Shown: piece after piece, positions 29,280 through 36,186 of the stretch
Layout of the letters: every line of letters starts with the position of its first letter
How positions within the stretch are numbered: position 1 is the first letter of the stretch
Virus record (IMG/VR): IMGVR_UViG_3300050821_004187
Span: 1 to 42,430 of that record
Reading direction: 5' to 3' (one strand)
DNA from: a virus
Length of the DNA stretch: 42,430 nt
Position numbers and translations under genes: made by a program
Notes under the pieces: model-generated
Told to the model about the DNA's origin: nothing
Database searches by the model: none
What the model saw: the letters and a program-made list of their open reading frames with translations, nothing else

Positions 29280-29762
29280 ATGCCCGCCGCACGCAAGACC
29301 ACCAAGACCACCCCCGCCAAGACCCCGCGCAAGCGCGCCGCCGCGGCGGCCGCGCCCACGGCCACGGCCACCACGAAGAGCGCCAAGTCGCTCGACGAGG
29401 CGATCGCCCGGATCACCTTCAAGGACGCCGCCGAGCAGGTCCTCCGCGCTGCGGACGGCCCGATGAAGGTCAAGCAGATCGGCGAGCTCGCGATCCCGCT
29501 GGTCACCCCGACCCCGCAGGGCAAGACCCCGGCCGCGACGCTGGGCGCGCACCTGATCACCGACGCCAACAAGGGCGGACGGTTCATCAAGACCGCACCC
29601 GGCACCTTCGACGTCCGCGAGCTGAACCCCCGCGGCGCCGCGAAGCGCCCTACCGGACGCAAGGCCAAGGTCGAGGCGACCTCGGCGGCGATCGCCGAGG
29701 ACGCCAGCACCGACCCGACCGCGGGCCCCGCGCTGGCGCTGGTCCCCGAGACCGCCGCGTGA
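29280..29762 (+). CDS. HARE-HTH domain protein with histone-like N-terminus
   Basis: A 160-aa protein. The first about 35 residues are Lys/Ala/Thr/Pro-rich (ARKTTKTTPAKTPRKRAAAA), like histone H1 tails. Residues about 42-118 read as a HARE-HTH domain (TFKDAAEQVLRAADGPMKVK, IGELAIPLVTPTPQGKTPA, GGRFIKTAPGTFDVREL), found in RNA polymerase delta, ASXL and some restriction systems. The C-terminus is Ala-rich. ATG 29280 has AGGAGG upstream and the gene has its own leader after a terminator. Likely a DNA-binding, perhaps nucleoid-type, protein. Confidence 0.75.
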   Translation: MPAARKTTKTTPAKTPRKRAAAAAAPTATATTKSAKSLDEAIARITFKDAAEQVLRAADGPMKVKQIGELAIPLVTPTPQGKTPAATLGAHLITDANKGGRFIKTAPGTFDVRELNPRGAAKRPTGRKAKVEATSAAIAEDASTDPTAGPALALVPETAA

Positions 29763-29980
29763 CCAACCTCGCGACGGTCGACGAGATCCGCCAGATGCTC
29801 GGGCGGGGATGGACGATCAGACGCTGGGAGCCGCGCCCCGACGAGGGGCGCGTGCTCGTTCTGCTCCACCACCCAGACCAGTGGCTCGGCACCGGCGCCG
29901 ACCGGTACCGGACCGCAGTCGAGACCCACCGCAGCCTCCCGATCGACACCCCCGAGTTCGACGACCTCACCCTGTTCTGA
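29759..29980 (+). CDS. Small protein, unknown
   Basis: A 73-aa protein (EIRQMLGRGWTIRRWEPRP, RVLVLLHHPDQWLG) with mixed alpha/beta character. It is coupled to the HARE-HTH gene by GTGA and followed by a strong terminator, so the two form a two-gene operon. Function unknown. Confidence 0.68.
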   Translation: MTNLATVDEIRQMLGRGWTIRRWEPRPDEGRVLVLLHHPDQWLGTGADRYRTAVETHRSLPIDTPEFDDLTLF

Positions 29981-29997
29981 GAACCCCCTAACACCCC

Positions 29998-30030
29998 GGA
30001 CGCCCCGCCCCGACGGGGCGTCCGTCGTTT
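29998..30030 (+). terminator. Intrinsic terminator
   Basis: GGACGCCCCG (29998-30007), loop CCCCGA, CGGGGCGTCC (30014-30023), then GTCGTTT. A perfect ten-base stem with a short T-tract ends the two-gene operon. Confidence 0.85.
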
Positions 30031-30171
30031 AACAATCCGGCGGGCCCCCGGCCGCCTATGCTGCGACCTTCGGATGGGGCGACAACCTAGAGGGGGCCAC
30101 ACGACGAGAACGCCTGCGCGCGAGCACCGACGCCTGCGAGGTATCCACCTCGACCCTCAAGGAGGGTTCAC

Positions 30172-30870
30172 ATGAAGTACGTCAAGCGCGGCGGGTTCGT
30201 AGTCCTCGCCGCCACAGCTGCCGCGTTCATCGGCAGCGTCGGGTTCGCCGGCGCCCAGCCGATCGGCGGCGCCCAGGCCCACCCCGCCAAGGCAGGGAAG
30301 GTCGGCCCTCGAGGCCCGCGCGGCTTCCCCGGCCCGGCCGGTCCCGCTGGCCCCGTGGGCCCCGCTGGGCCCGCTGGTGCCACTGGTCCCGCTGGCCCAA
30401 TGGGTCTAACCGGCCTCGCCGGTCCGGCAGGCCCAGTCGGCCCTGCTGGCGCCACAGGCCCCGCCGGTCCGGCCGGCGACACGAACACGTCCGAGTTCAC
30501 GTTCAAGGGCGACACCGGCACGCCCAACACTGACGTGAGCAGCCTCGACGGGATCAAGCTCGACGCGACCTGCGACGCCGTCGGTCGCCTGACCCTGACC
30601 GCCGTGGCGACGAACGTCGCCCCGGGGATCCTCACCGAGCGCGACGGGATCAACTTCGCGATCGTCCCGCGGTTCGGCGAGGCCAACACGACGGCCCACG
30701 TCCTGATCTCGCCGCTGAGCTCGGCGAGCTCGCGCGCCGACGTGACCGTCCACTACGTGTCCAACGCCGGGCAGGACACGACGATCAACCTCGCCGCAGT
30801 CGACCTCGCCGACGGCCCCAACGGCCTCGGCCAGGCCTGCGTGGTGTTCGGCACCGCCACCACGTTCTAG
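30172..30870 (+). CDS. Secreted collagen-like protein (moron candidate)
   Basis: A 232-aa protein with a typical Sec signal peptide: basic MKYVKRGG, a hydrophobic core ([18 protein letters not shown]) and a cleavage site near AGAQP. Residues about 43-103 are about 20 Gly-X-Y triplets (mostly GPA), followed by a beta-rich C-terminal domain of about 125 residues with two cysteines (LDATCDAVG and GQACVVFG). It stands alone between two strong terminators, with AAGGAGG before ATG 30172 and a -10-like TATGCT at 30057-30062. Unlike the virion fibre it carries an export signal, so it probably acts on the lysogen's surface. Confidence 0.82.
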   Translation: MKYVKRGGFVVLAATAAAFIGSVGFAGAQPIGGAQAHPAKAGKVGPRGPRGFPGPAGPAGPVGPAGPAGATGPAGPMGLTGLAGPAGPVGPAGATGPAGPAGDTNTSEFTFKGDTGTPNTDVSSLDGIKLDATCDAVGRLTLTAVATNVAPGILTERDGINFAIVPRFGEANTTAHVLISPLSSASSRADVTVHYVSNAGQDTTINLAAVDLADGPNGLGQACVVFGTATTF

Positions 30871-30882
30871 CCGTTAACGCGA

Positions 30883-30906
30883 AACGCCCCGCTTCGGCGG
30901 GGCGTT
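30883..30906. terminator. Bidirectional terminator between convergent units
   Basis: AACGCCCCGC (30883-30892), tetraloop TTCG, GCGGGGCGTT (30897-30906). It is placed between the rightward collagen-like gene and the leftward operon and can act in both directions. Confidence 0.82.
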
Positions 30907-30933
30907 CGCAACTTCGAGGGCGGCGGCGCGTTC

Positions 30934-31146
30934 TTAGGACTGGAGCCACTCCCGGTCGCGCCGGAAGTGCAGCGCCCGGATCTCCTCCTCGGTCTTGCCG
31001 ACGAGATCGCCCTCCGAGATCAAGATCTCGTCCCGGTAGTACCGCAGCGCCACGCCCTCGGTCCCGTCGGACCACCGGACCCGCACCGCGCTCTGCCCCA
31101 GCGGGTGAACGACCTCGACGACCTCCTCGACCACCGGCGCGCTCAC
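30934..31146 (-). CDS. Small beta-rich protein, unknown
   Basis: A 70-aa protein, last gene of a six-gene leftward operon. It has a small beta-rich part (VEVVHPLGQSAVRVRWSDG, LRYYRDEILISEGDL) and a charged helix at the end (EEEIRALHFRRDREWL). Starts with GTG at 31146 overlapping the preceding stop. Function unknown. Confidence 0.7.
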   Translation of the reverse strand: MSAPVVEEVVEVVHPLGQSAVRVRWSDGTEGVALRYYRDEILISEGDLVGKTEEEIRALHFRRDREWLQS

Positions 31147-31376
31147 GACGACGGCACCTTAGGGCGCCCAACGGACCGATCCGCGGACGCCGCCCAGGCG
31201 GCGATGTCCTCGGGGCGCCACAGCCGCTGACCGGAGTCGCGCTGCATCCCGCGGGTCACCGCGTACGGGCGCGGGAAGTCCGCGCGGCGCTCGAGCAGCT
31301 GCGAGACCCGCCGGCGGGACACCCCGAGTTCGGCGGCGACGGCGGCCGCGGTCAGCAATTCCCGGGGCGCGCTCAT
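31143..31376 (-). CDS. Small HTH DNA-binding protein
   Basis: A 77-aa protein: LLTAAAVAAELGVSRRRVSQ is a helix-turn-helix of the AlpA/excisionase kind, followed by FPRPYAV and RLWRPEDIAAWAAS, the wing and third helix of that fold. ATG at 31376 is preferred, since the region before it in this frame is shadow. It may regulate its own leftward operon or act as a second directionality factor. Confidence 0.75.
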   Translation of the reverse strand: MSAPRELLTAAAVAAELGVSRRRVSQLLERRADFPRPYAVTRGMQRDSGQRLWRPEDIAAWAASADRSVGRPKVPSS

Positions 31377-31630
31377 GGCCGCACCCCGGGGTACTGGTCC
31401 TCGAAGTCGAGGAGCAGATCGACGGCGACGCCAGCGGCCCGCTCGGCCTCGTGGTACTCGCCCATGATCCGCTGGACCCGCCGGTCGGCGTCGACCTTGC
31501 GGGGGTCGCCGTCCGGGCACTCATCCAGATAGCGCACCGCGCGCTCGAGGTACTGGCGCTTGCGGTCGAGCGTTCCCTGCGCTTGGTCGACGGCCGCGTT
31601 CAGGTCGGCCCACTTCTCGGCAGCGGTCAT
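31373..31630 (-). CDS. Small coiled-coil protein, unknown
   Basis: An 85-aa acidic, mostly helical protein with coiled-coil character (AAVDQAQGTLDRKRQYLERA, RIMGEYHEAERAAGVAV). No function recognised. Coupled to neighbours by four-base overlaps. Confidence 0.7.
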   Translation of the reverse strand: MTAAEKWADLNAAVDQAQGTLDRKRQYLERAVRYLDECPDGDPRKVDADRRVQRIMGEYHEAERAAGVAVDLLLDFEDQYPGVRP

Positions 31631-31830
31631 GACTGCACCTCCTCGGCTTCGCGAGCGGCGCGCGACGCGGCGCGCATCTCATCGGGGGTTTTGCCTGCCA
31701 TCGCGGCGCGGAGCACCGCGAGGGTCCCGGCTTGGGCGACGGCGTCGCCGCGGTCGCCCCGGGCGCGGGCCTTGTCGAGGGCGTGCGCCACGGCGCCAGC
31801 GACCTCGGGGGTGGTGGGCTGATCGGCCAT
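31627..31830 (-). CDS. Small helical protein, unknown
   Basis: A 67-aa, Ala-rich helical protein (EVAGAVAHALDKARARGDRG, KTPDEMRAASRAAREAEEV). ATG at 31830 is chosen; the longer frame before it is Arg-rich shadow. Function unknown. Confidence 0.66.
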   Translation of the reverse strand: MADQPTTPEVAGAVAHALDKARARGDRGDAVAQAGTLAVLRAAMAGKTPDEMRAASRAAREAEEVQS

Positions 31831-32120
31831 CAGACGACCTCGCCGGTCAGCGCGATGGTGAGCGCCTCGTCGCGGCTCCAGACCCAGTCGCCGTCCGGCG
31901 CGTGCCAGCGGCGGGAGGTCTCGGGGAAGCGCGCCTCGTACTTCCACCCGCGCGCCGCCAGAAGCATCTCGGCGATGTCGCCGTTCAGGTGAACGGTCAC
32001 GACGCCCGGCTCCGACAGCGGCTTCTCGCCGAGGTGCTCCTCGGCGTCGACACCGGCGTGCCCCTCGAGGAAGTCGTCGCTCGCGAGCATCAGGCGGGCG
32101 AGATCCAGATCGCCGGTCAT
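31830..32120 (-). CDS. Small protein, unknown
   Basis: A 96-aa protein: helix LDLARLMLASDDFLEGHAGV, a strand GVVTVHLNGDIAEMLLAA, and an aromatic stretch WKYEARFPETSRRWHAPDGD. Not recognised. ATG at 32120; the frame could extend to 32348, but that part is Arg-rich and overlaps the next gene. Confidence 0.68.
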   Translation of the reverse strand: MTGDLDLARLMLASDDFLEGHAGVDAEEHLGEKPLSEPGVVTVHLNGDIAEMLLAARGWKYEARFPETSRRWHAPDGDWVWSRDEALTIALTGEVV

Positions 32121-32290
32121 CAGACGGTCTCCCCGGCGCGCAGGGCGCCCATCAGGGTCTCGACGAGATCGTGGACGGCGTCGGTGGTGAGCCGGACCGT
32201 GGCGATCGTCGAGCCGTCCCCGTCGATCAGGTCGAGCTCGAGCGCGTCGGCTGCGACGGCGGCGGCTTGGAAGTTGAAGGCGTAACGCAT
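32120..32290 (-). CDS. Small protein, first gene of leftward operon A
   Basis: A 56-aa alpha/beta protein (MRYAFNFQAAAVAADALELD, IATVRLTTDAVHDLVETLMG). ATG at 32290 is chosen over the upstream ATG at 32323 because AAAGGA lies eight bases before it and because 32323 falls at the expected transcription start of the repeat promoter. Function unknown. Confidence 0.68.
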   Translation of the reverse strand: MRYAFNFQAAAVAADALELDLIDGDGSTIATVRLTTDAVHDLVETLMGALRAGETV

Positions 32291-32319
32291 TTGGTGGTTC
32301 CTTTGGGTCGTGGCTGGCA

Positions 32320-32358
32320 TCACTAATATATACCCATGTGGGAACCAATAGTTACACC
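32320..32358 (-). promoter_or_regulatory. 39-bp AT-rich repeat, copy 1: leftward promoter A
   Basis: Identical to 32939-32977 except for one base. On the minus strand it ends in TATATA, a good -10, with GTAACT 17 bp earlier as the best -35; the first start codon with Shine-Dalgarno (32290) lies about 30 bases on. The inner CCCATGTGGG is an interrupted palindrome. It is far less GC-rich than its surroundings. Confidence 0.7.
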
Positions 32359-32375
32359 CCCCCCCGGAACGACCA

Positions 32376-32398
32376 AGCGCCCCGGAGACCGGGGCGCT
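32376..32398 (-). terminator. Terminator of leftward operon B
   Basis: AGCGCCCCGG (32376-32385), loop AGA, CCGGGGCGCT (32389-32398). On the minus strand it is followed by TGGTCGTTCC. It lies between operon B and the promoter of operon A, the right place to end leftward transcripts. Confidence 0.7.
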
Positions 32399-32423
32399 CG
32401 TCCAGCGGTTATGTCCCCGGCGC

Positions 32424-32693
32424 CTAACGGACCCGGTAGAGCGGGAGGGTCTCGCTCCAGTCGTCGAGATCGAGGAGATCCCACTCGCTCGACCCGATGT
32501 AGTCCCGGAGGCGCTGGTCGAAGTGCAGGCACTCCTTCCAGTCGATCCGGAGAACCCCCGGCAGCCGCGCGGGGACGACCTCGCCGATCGCGCCGTGCTC
32601 GGCGCTCTTCACGCGCGCCCCGGCCTCGAGCTTTCCGGCCTCGTCGATCGTGAGCAGGGTGGTCGACACGAAGTCGATGCGGTCGATGTGCAT
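32424..32693 (-). CDS. Small protein, unknown
   Basis: An 89-aa alpha/beta protein (MHIDRIDFVSTTLLTIDEAG, GAIGEVVPARLPGVLRIDW, DYIGSSEWDLLDLDDW). On the minus strand AAAGGAG precedes ATG 32693. Second gene of leftward operon B, followed by a terminator. Function unknown. Confidence 0.72.
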   Translation of the reverse strand: MHIDRIDFVSTTLLTIDEAGKLEAGARVKSAEHGAIGEVVPARLPGVLRIDWKECLHFDQRLRDYIGSSEWDLLDLDDWSETLPLYRVR

Positions 32694-32717
32694 GGGGTCT
32701 CCTTTCGGGAGGTTGGG

Positions 32718-32912
32718 TTAGCGGCTCATCGCGAGCTTCAGCAGCGCCTGACCGGCGTCGGCCTCGGCGAGCGACTCGAACGCGTAGAGGAGGTTCTCGT
32801 CGAGCTCGACGTCGTCGTGGTCGCCCTGGAATCCGAGGACGCCGGCGACGCCACGCGCGCCCAAGCGGTCGAGCTCTGCGACGAATTCTTCTTGCTGGCT
32901 GATGGTGGACAT
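32718..32912 (-). CDS. Small acidic protein, first gene of leftward operon B
   Basis: A 64-aa acidic protein (QQEEFVAELDRLGARGVAGV, ENLLYAFESLAEADAGQALL). ATG at 32912 has AAGGAG five bases upstream; the longer version starting at 32942 would begin inside the repeat promoter. The acidic character could suit a DNA-mimic or anti-host protein, but there is no direct evidence. Confidence 0.7.
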   Translation of the reverse strand: MSTISQQEEFVAELDRLGARGVAGVLGFQGDHDDVELDENLLYAFESLAEADAGQALLKLAMSR

Positions 32913-32938
32913 TTGGCTCCTTGGCTCCGTTTGCGTTC

Positions 32939-32977
32939 TCACTTATATATACCCATGTGGGAACCAATAGTTACACC
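32939..32977 (-). promoter_or_regulatory. 39-bp AT-rich repeat, copy 2: leftward promoter B
   Basis: 38 of 39 bases match copy 1. It stands about 28 bases before the ATG of operon B. Its plus-strand right end, TTACAC (32971-32976), may also serve as -35 for the rightward -10 TACCCT at 32996-33001, so opposite promoters would overlap here. Confidence 0.7.
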
Positions 32978-32995
32978 GGCGGCGCCGCCCAGGCG

Positions 32996-33001
32996 TACCC
33001 T
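32996..33001 (+). promoter_or_regulatory. -10 box of a leaderless rightward transcript
   Basis: TACCCT is followed after exactly seven bases by ATG 33009, with no Shine-Dalgarno between. TTACAC lies 19 bp upstream. The same -10/seven-base/start geometry is seen at 34225 and 37679. Confidence 0.5.
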
Positions 33002-33008
33002 TCGCCGC

Positions 33009-33326
33009 ATGGCAACCCGACGCTCCACACCCCGCTCGCGCAACCGCGCCCCCGGCACCGCCAAGCTCTCGACCCGGGAGTACCGCCTCCCCACAACCGC
33101 CAGCGCCAGACGCGCCAACTACGCGTACCCGCGCGGCGCCGGGAAGGACCGCGGCAAGCGGCCCTCGTACCCGATCAACAACCTCAAGCGCGCCCGCGCC
33201 GCCCTCAGCTACGCCGCCCGCGCCAACACCGCCGGGAGCGTCGGACACGTCCGCGCTGCCCTGCGCGCCAAGGGCGGCGCCTACGCCGCGCTCGCCAAGC
33301 GCTCGACCGCCCGGGCCCACAAGTGA
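33009..33326 (+). CDS. Basic small protein, unknown
   Basis: A 105-aa, very basic protein. After an Arg/Ser/Thr-rich N-terminus it has EYRLPTTASARRANYAYPRG, then SYPINNLKRARAALSYAARA and GHVRAALRAKGGAYAALAKR. The second half resembles a small actinophage family with a conserved Pro-Ile-(N/D) turn followed by an Ala-rich helical repeat; function unknown. The ATG has no Shine-Dalgarno but a -10 box seven bases upstream of it. Confidence 0.7.
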   Translation: MATRRSTPRSRNRAPGTAKLSTREYRLPTTASARRANYAYPRGAGKDRGKRPSYPINNLKRARAALSYAARANTAGSVGHVRAALRAKGGAYAALAKRSTARAHK

Positions 33327-33421
33327 AGTTCGGCACCCTCACCGTTTCGATCGCCGACGTCTGCCTCGTCGTAATCGCCCTGTTCGTCGTCCTGGCCTAC
33401 TTCAACGGCTGGGGCACCTGA
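33323..33421 (+). CDS. 32-aa membrane peptide
   Basis: GTG 33323 overlaps the previous TGA. The product is almost entirely one membrane helix (ADVCLVVIALFVVLAYF) with a short polar N-terminus and C-terminus NGWGT. Single-helix micropeptides of this kind may be membrane regulators or lysis helpers; the function here is unknown. Confidence 0.55.
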   Translation: MKFGTLTVSIADVCLVVIALFVVLAYFNGWGT

Positions 33422-33427
33422 CCGCGC

Positions 33428-33538
33428 GTGGTCGTCGGATTCGTCGCCGGCGCCGTCGTGGCGATCGCCGCGATCGCGCTCGTCGCCCGGCGCCGAGAGC
33501 GCGCGATCCAAGAGAACCGCCGCCAGCGCCGCCGGTGA
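33428..33538 (+). CDS. 36-aa membrane peptide with basic tail
   Basis: From GTG 33428 the chain has one hydrophobic helix (GFVAGAVVAIAAIALVA) followed by a strongly basic end (RRRERAIQENRRQRRR). Signal-anchor topology with the tail in the cytoplasm is expected. No strong Shine-Dalgarno is seen; support comes from frame, operon position and the neighbouring membrane peptide. Confidence 0.5.
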   Translation: MVVGFVAGAVVAIAAIALVARRRERAIQENRRQRRR

Positions 33539-33547
33539 GGCGGGACC

Positions 33548-33919
33548 GTGCTGCGGCCCTGCCTATACCCCGGATGCGGCGAGCTCGTCCCCGACGGCTA
33601 CTGCACCCGCCATGACACCGGCGACTCATCCGCCCGGGGATACGGCCACCGGTGGGCCGAGGTCTCCCGGGCCTACCGCAGAGCGCACCCCCGGTGCGAG
33701 CGCTGCCAGCGGCGGCCGTCGAAGATCGTCCACCACGTCGACGGCCTCGGCCCACACGGCCCCAGGGGGTACGACCCCACGAACCTCGAAGCGGTCTGCC
33801 GCAAGTGCCACGGCGAGCTCCACTCGACCAGGGGGTCCCTGGCCGGCGGGAGGGGACCCACCCCCACCACCCCCGCACCCCGGCACCCCAGGCACCCCCA
33901 CCCCAGCCCCACCGGGTAG
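33548..33919 (+). CDS. HNH endonuclease
   Basis: A 123-aa protein. Zinc-binding Cys pairs (CERCQRR and CRKCHGELH) frame the HNH core: KIVHHVDGLGPHG (first His residues), then NLEAVCRKCHGELH containing Asn and final His. An additional CLYPGCGELV...CTRH cluster lies at the N-terminus. The C-terminal 30 residues are Pro/His-rich. HNH proteins next to terminase genes help packaging-related cleavage in many phages. GTG 33548 is the start; it precedes the methyltransferase and terminases. Confidence 0.88.
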   Translation: MLRPCLYPGCGELVPDGYCTRHDTGDSSARGYGHRWAEVSRAYRRAHPRCERCQRRPSKIVHHVDGLGPHGPRGYDPTNLEAVCRKCHGELHSTRGSLAGGRGPTPTTPAPRHPRHPHPSPTG

Positions 33920-33927
33920 CCCAGGCC

Positions 33928-34140
33928 ATGCGGTACCGGCACAACCTGTACGGGCGGGAGGCGATGGCACTGCTCGCCGCCACCCGCCTCGGCGACGACG
34001 AGCTCGTCGCCGAGCTGCTCGCTCACCACGAGCTAGCCCACGCCGGGTACAGCGACGCCGACGGTTTACGTCAGCTCGCTGCGTTGTCGCTCACGCTCGC
34101 ACGACGCATCGACGAGCGCACACGCTCGAGCGCGACGTGA
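33928..34140 (+). CDS. Small helical protein, unknown
   Basis: A 70-aa helical protein (REAMALLAATRLGDDELVAE, LRQLAALSLTLARRIDE). It shows similar character to the small helical protein at 21808-22041 (both have a Leu/Ala-rich helix ending LAARR/LARRI), which may be a shared small phage family. ATG 33928 follows the HNH gene by eight bases. Confidence 0.66.
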   Translation: MRYRHNLYGREAMALLAATRLGDDELVAELLAHHELAHAGYSDADGLRQLAALSLTLARRIDERTRSSAT

Positions 34141-34224
34141 CCGCGACGTCGACCCCCGGGGGAGCCAGGGTTCCAGCACACCCCGGGGCACTACTGGCCC
34201 AAGTTCGCGAAAAAAACCGCGCCG

Positions 34225-34230
34225 CATAAT
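34225..34230 (+). promoter_or_regulatory. -10 box CATAAT of a leaderless transcript
   Basis: CATAAT is followed after seven bases by GTG 34238. An A-tract (34210-34216) lies upstream and could act as an UP-like element; no good -35 is visible. Confidence 0.5.
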
Positions 34231-34237
34231 GCCGGGG

Positions 34238-35674
34238 GTGGCGTCCGAAAACCCGCCGGGACTGCAGGTCCGCCAGATCCCGCTCGTCCGGCTCCACGAG
34301 GCGCCGTGGAACGCCAACGTGATGTCGCCGGCCATGCTCGCGCGGGTCCGCGAGTCGATCCGCCGGTTCGGCGTCGTCGAGAACCTCGTCGTCCGGCCGC
34401 TCGCGCGCCGCGGCCACTTCGAGGTCCTCTCCGGGAACCACCGTCTGCGCCTCTACGAGGAGGAGGGGTTCGAGACCGCGGGCGTCCACGTCGTCGACCT
34501 CGACGACGCCCAGGCGCGACTGCTCGCGCAGACCTTGAACCGCACCCGCGGCCGGGACGACCCCGAGCGGTACGCCGACCTCCTGCGCCGCGTGCTCGAG
34601 GACTTCGCCCCGGCCGACATCACGCAGCTGCTCCCGGAGACCGAGCAGGCGATCGCGAAGCTCGTCGGCGACCTCGGCGGCCCCGAGCCCGACCTCGCGC
34701 TCCCGCCGCCCGAGAACCCGCGGTCGCAGCCCGGCGAGATCTACGAGCTCGGCCCGCACCGCCTCCTGTGCGGCAGCGCCCTCGACGCCGGCGCCGTCGC
34801 CGAGCTCCTCGCGGGCGCCGAGCCGACGCTGATGGTCACCGACCCGCCCTACGGCGTCCGGCTCGACCTCCTCTGGCGCGACATCCGGCTCGACAACACC
34901 CACACCCGCGGCAACCCGCTCTACCAGCGCGACGTCAAGTTCCGCGAGAAGGTCGCCAAGACCGCCCCGAGCCTGAAGCACTACATGACCGACCGCGGGC
35001 CCGAGCACCAGACCGGGAGCCTCAGCGGCGACACCCGCGCCGACTGGGCCGACGCCTACGCCCTCGCGCCCTCGCTCACCGTCGCCTACGTGTGGCACGC
35101 CGGGCAGTGGTGCGACGAGGTCGGCGCCGGGCTGCGCCGCACCGGCTGGGAGATCGCCCAGCAGATCATCTGGGACAAGGGCCTCTTCGCTCTCTCGCGC
35201 CAGCGGTACCACTGGCAGCACGAAGGCTGCTACTACGCGTTCCGGGTCGGCGCCGAGGTCCCCTGGTACGGCCCGACGCACGTCCCCGCGTTCTTCGCCC
35301 GCAAGCCCGGCACCGGCGCCCCGTGGCTCGGCGGCGCCGACCAGTCGACGGTCTGGCAGGCCGCGAGCCCGAAGATGATCATGGGCCCGCACGGCGGCGA
35401 CGAGGACGCCAAGTACGACCACCCGACCCAGAAGCCCGTCGAGCTCTACGCCCGCCCGATCCGCAACCACCTCGAGCCCGGCGCGTGGATTTACGACCCG
35501 TTCGTCGGGTCGGGCACCGCGATCATCGCCGCCGAGCTCACCGGCCGGCGCTGCCTCGCGATCGACGTCGACCCCGCCTTCTGCGACGTCGCACGGCAGC
35601 GATACGCGATCTACACCCGGCGCCCCGACCTTGCACCCGACAGGACGCGCCGTGGGCCCCTGTCCGCCGTCTGA
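34238..35674 (+). CDS. ParB-domain / DNA adenine methyltransferase fusion
   Basis: A 478-aa fusion. Residues about 8-110 are a ParB-like domain (VRQIPLVRLHEAPWNANVMS, a helix, HFEVLSGNHRLRLYEEEGF). Residues about 160-475 are an N6-adenine/N4-cytosine methyltransferase: motif IV DPPYG (202-206), motif I FVGSGT (422-427), and the segment KYDHPTQKPVELYARPI, giving beta-class motif order. Such fusions are common next to terminase genes. GTG 34238 is preferred to ATG 34229, because that ATG overlaps the -10 box CATAAT; the difference is three residues. Role: modifying phage DNA, possibly at packaging. Confidence 0.9.
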   Translation: MASENPPGLQVRQIPLVRLHEAPWNANVMSPAMLARVRESIRRFGVVENLVVRPLARRGHFEVLSGNHRLRLYEEEGFETAGVHVVDLDDAQARLLAQTLNRTRGRDDPERYADLLRRVLEDFAPADITQLLPETEQAIAKLVGDLGGPEPDLALPPPENPRSQPGEIYELGPHRLLCGSALDAGAVAELLAGAEPTLMVTDPPYGVRLDLLWRDIRLDNTHTRGNPLYQRDVKFREKVAKTAPSLKHYMTDRGPEHQTGSLSGDTRADWADAYALAPSLTVAYVWHAGQWCDEVGAGLRRTGWEIAQQIIWDKGLFALSRQRYHWQHEGCYYAFRVGAEVPWYGPTHVPAFFARKPGTGAPWLGGADQSTVWQAASPKMIMGPHGGDEDAKYDHPTQKPVELYARPIRNHLEPGAWIYDPFVGSGTAIIAAELTGRRCLAIDVDPAFCDVARQRYAIYTRRPDLAPDRTRRGPLSAV

Positions 35675-35682
35675 CCCCCGGG

Positions 35683-36186
35683 ATGACCCAACCCCGCAAG
35701 CCCGCCACGAAGCCCCGCCCAACGCCGCGTGGGCGCGCCCCAGGCGCCAAGAAGAAGCGCCCGCCGGGGCGCCCGTCGAAGCTTTCGCCCGACGCGATCG
35801 CGCAGCTCGAGCAGCTCATCCGCGCCGGGACCACGATCGACGTCGCGGCGGCCGCGATCGGCGTCAGCCGCAGCACGATCTACGGCTGGCTCAAGCAGGG
35901 GGAGAAGGCCCGACCCGGGACCGCGGCCCGCACTCTCCGCGACCGGGTCGAGCAGGCCCGCGCGGAGAGCGAGTCGCTCCTCGTCGCCCGCGTCGGCCAG
36001 GCCGCGGCCAAGGGGAGCTGGCAAGCCGCCGCGTGGCTCCTCGAGCGGCGTTGGCCCGAGCGCTGGATGAAGCCGACCGAGCGCCCGCTGCCAGAAGCGG
36101 CGCCGACCCCCGCCGCGGATGAGCGCGACCTCGACCAAGACCCGTTCGCCGAGATCGTCGACCTCGCACAACGCCGCCGGCGCTGA
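35683..36186 (+). CDS. terS: Terminase small subunit
   Basis: A 167-aa protein. A basic, Pro-rich N-terminus (about 1-35, with PGRPSKLS) is followed by a helix-turn-helix (DAIAQLEQLIRAGTTIDVAA, then GVSRSTIYGWLKQGEKARPG), a coiled-coil-like helix and an acidic end. The sequence RPSKL...GWL is typical of small terminases, which recognise the packaging site. The ATG at 35683 follows the methyltransferase stop by eight bases, and the gene overlaps the large-subunit ORF by 68 bases. Confidence 0.85.
   Translation: MTQPRKPATKPRPTPRGRAPGAKKKRPPGRPSKLSPDAIAQLEQLIRAGTTIDVAAAAIGVSRSTIYGWLKQGEKARPGTAARTLRDRVEQARAESESLLVARVGQAAAKGSWQAAAWLLERRWPERWMKPTERPLPEAAPTPAADERDLDQDPFAEIVDLAQRRRR

Noticed and set aside
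32323-32967. Minus-strand ORFs beginning with the same nine residues MVPTWVYIS
   Set aside because: The similarity comes from the duplicated promoter DNA. After it, both run into Arg-rich shadow frames opposite real genes and would begin upstream of the predicted transcription start.
34091-35722. 543-aa minus-strand ORF opposite the methyltransferase
   Set aside because: Antisense shadow in GC-rich DNA; all motifs lie on the plus strand and the composition is Asp/Glu/Arg/Val-skewed.
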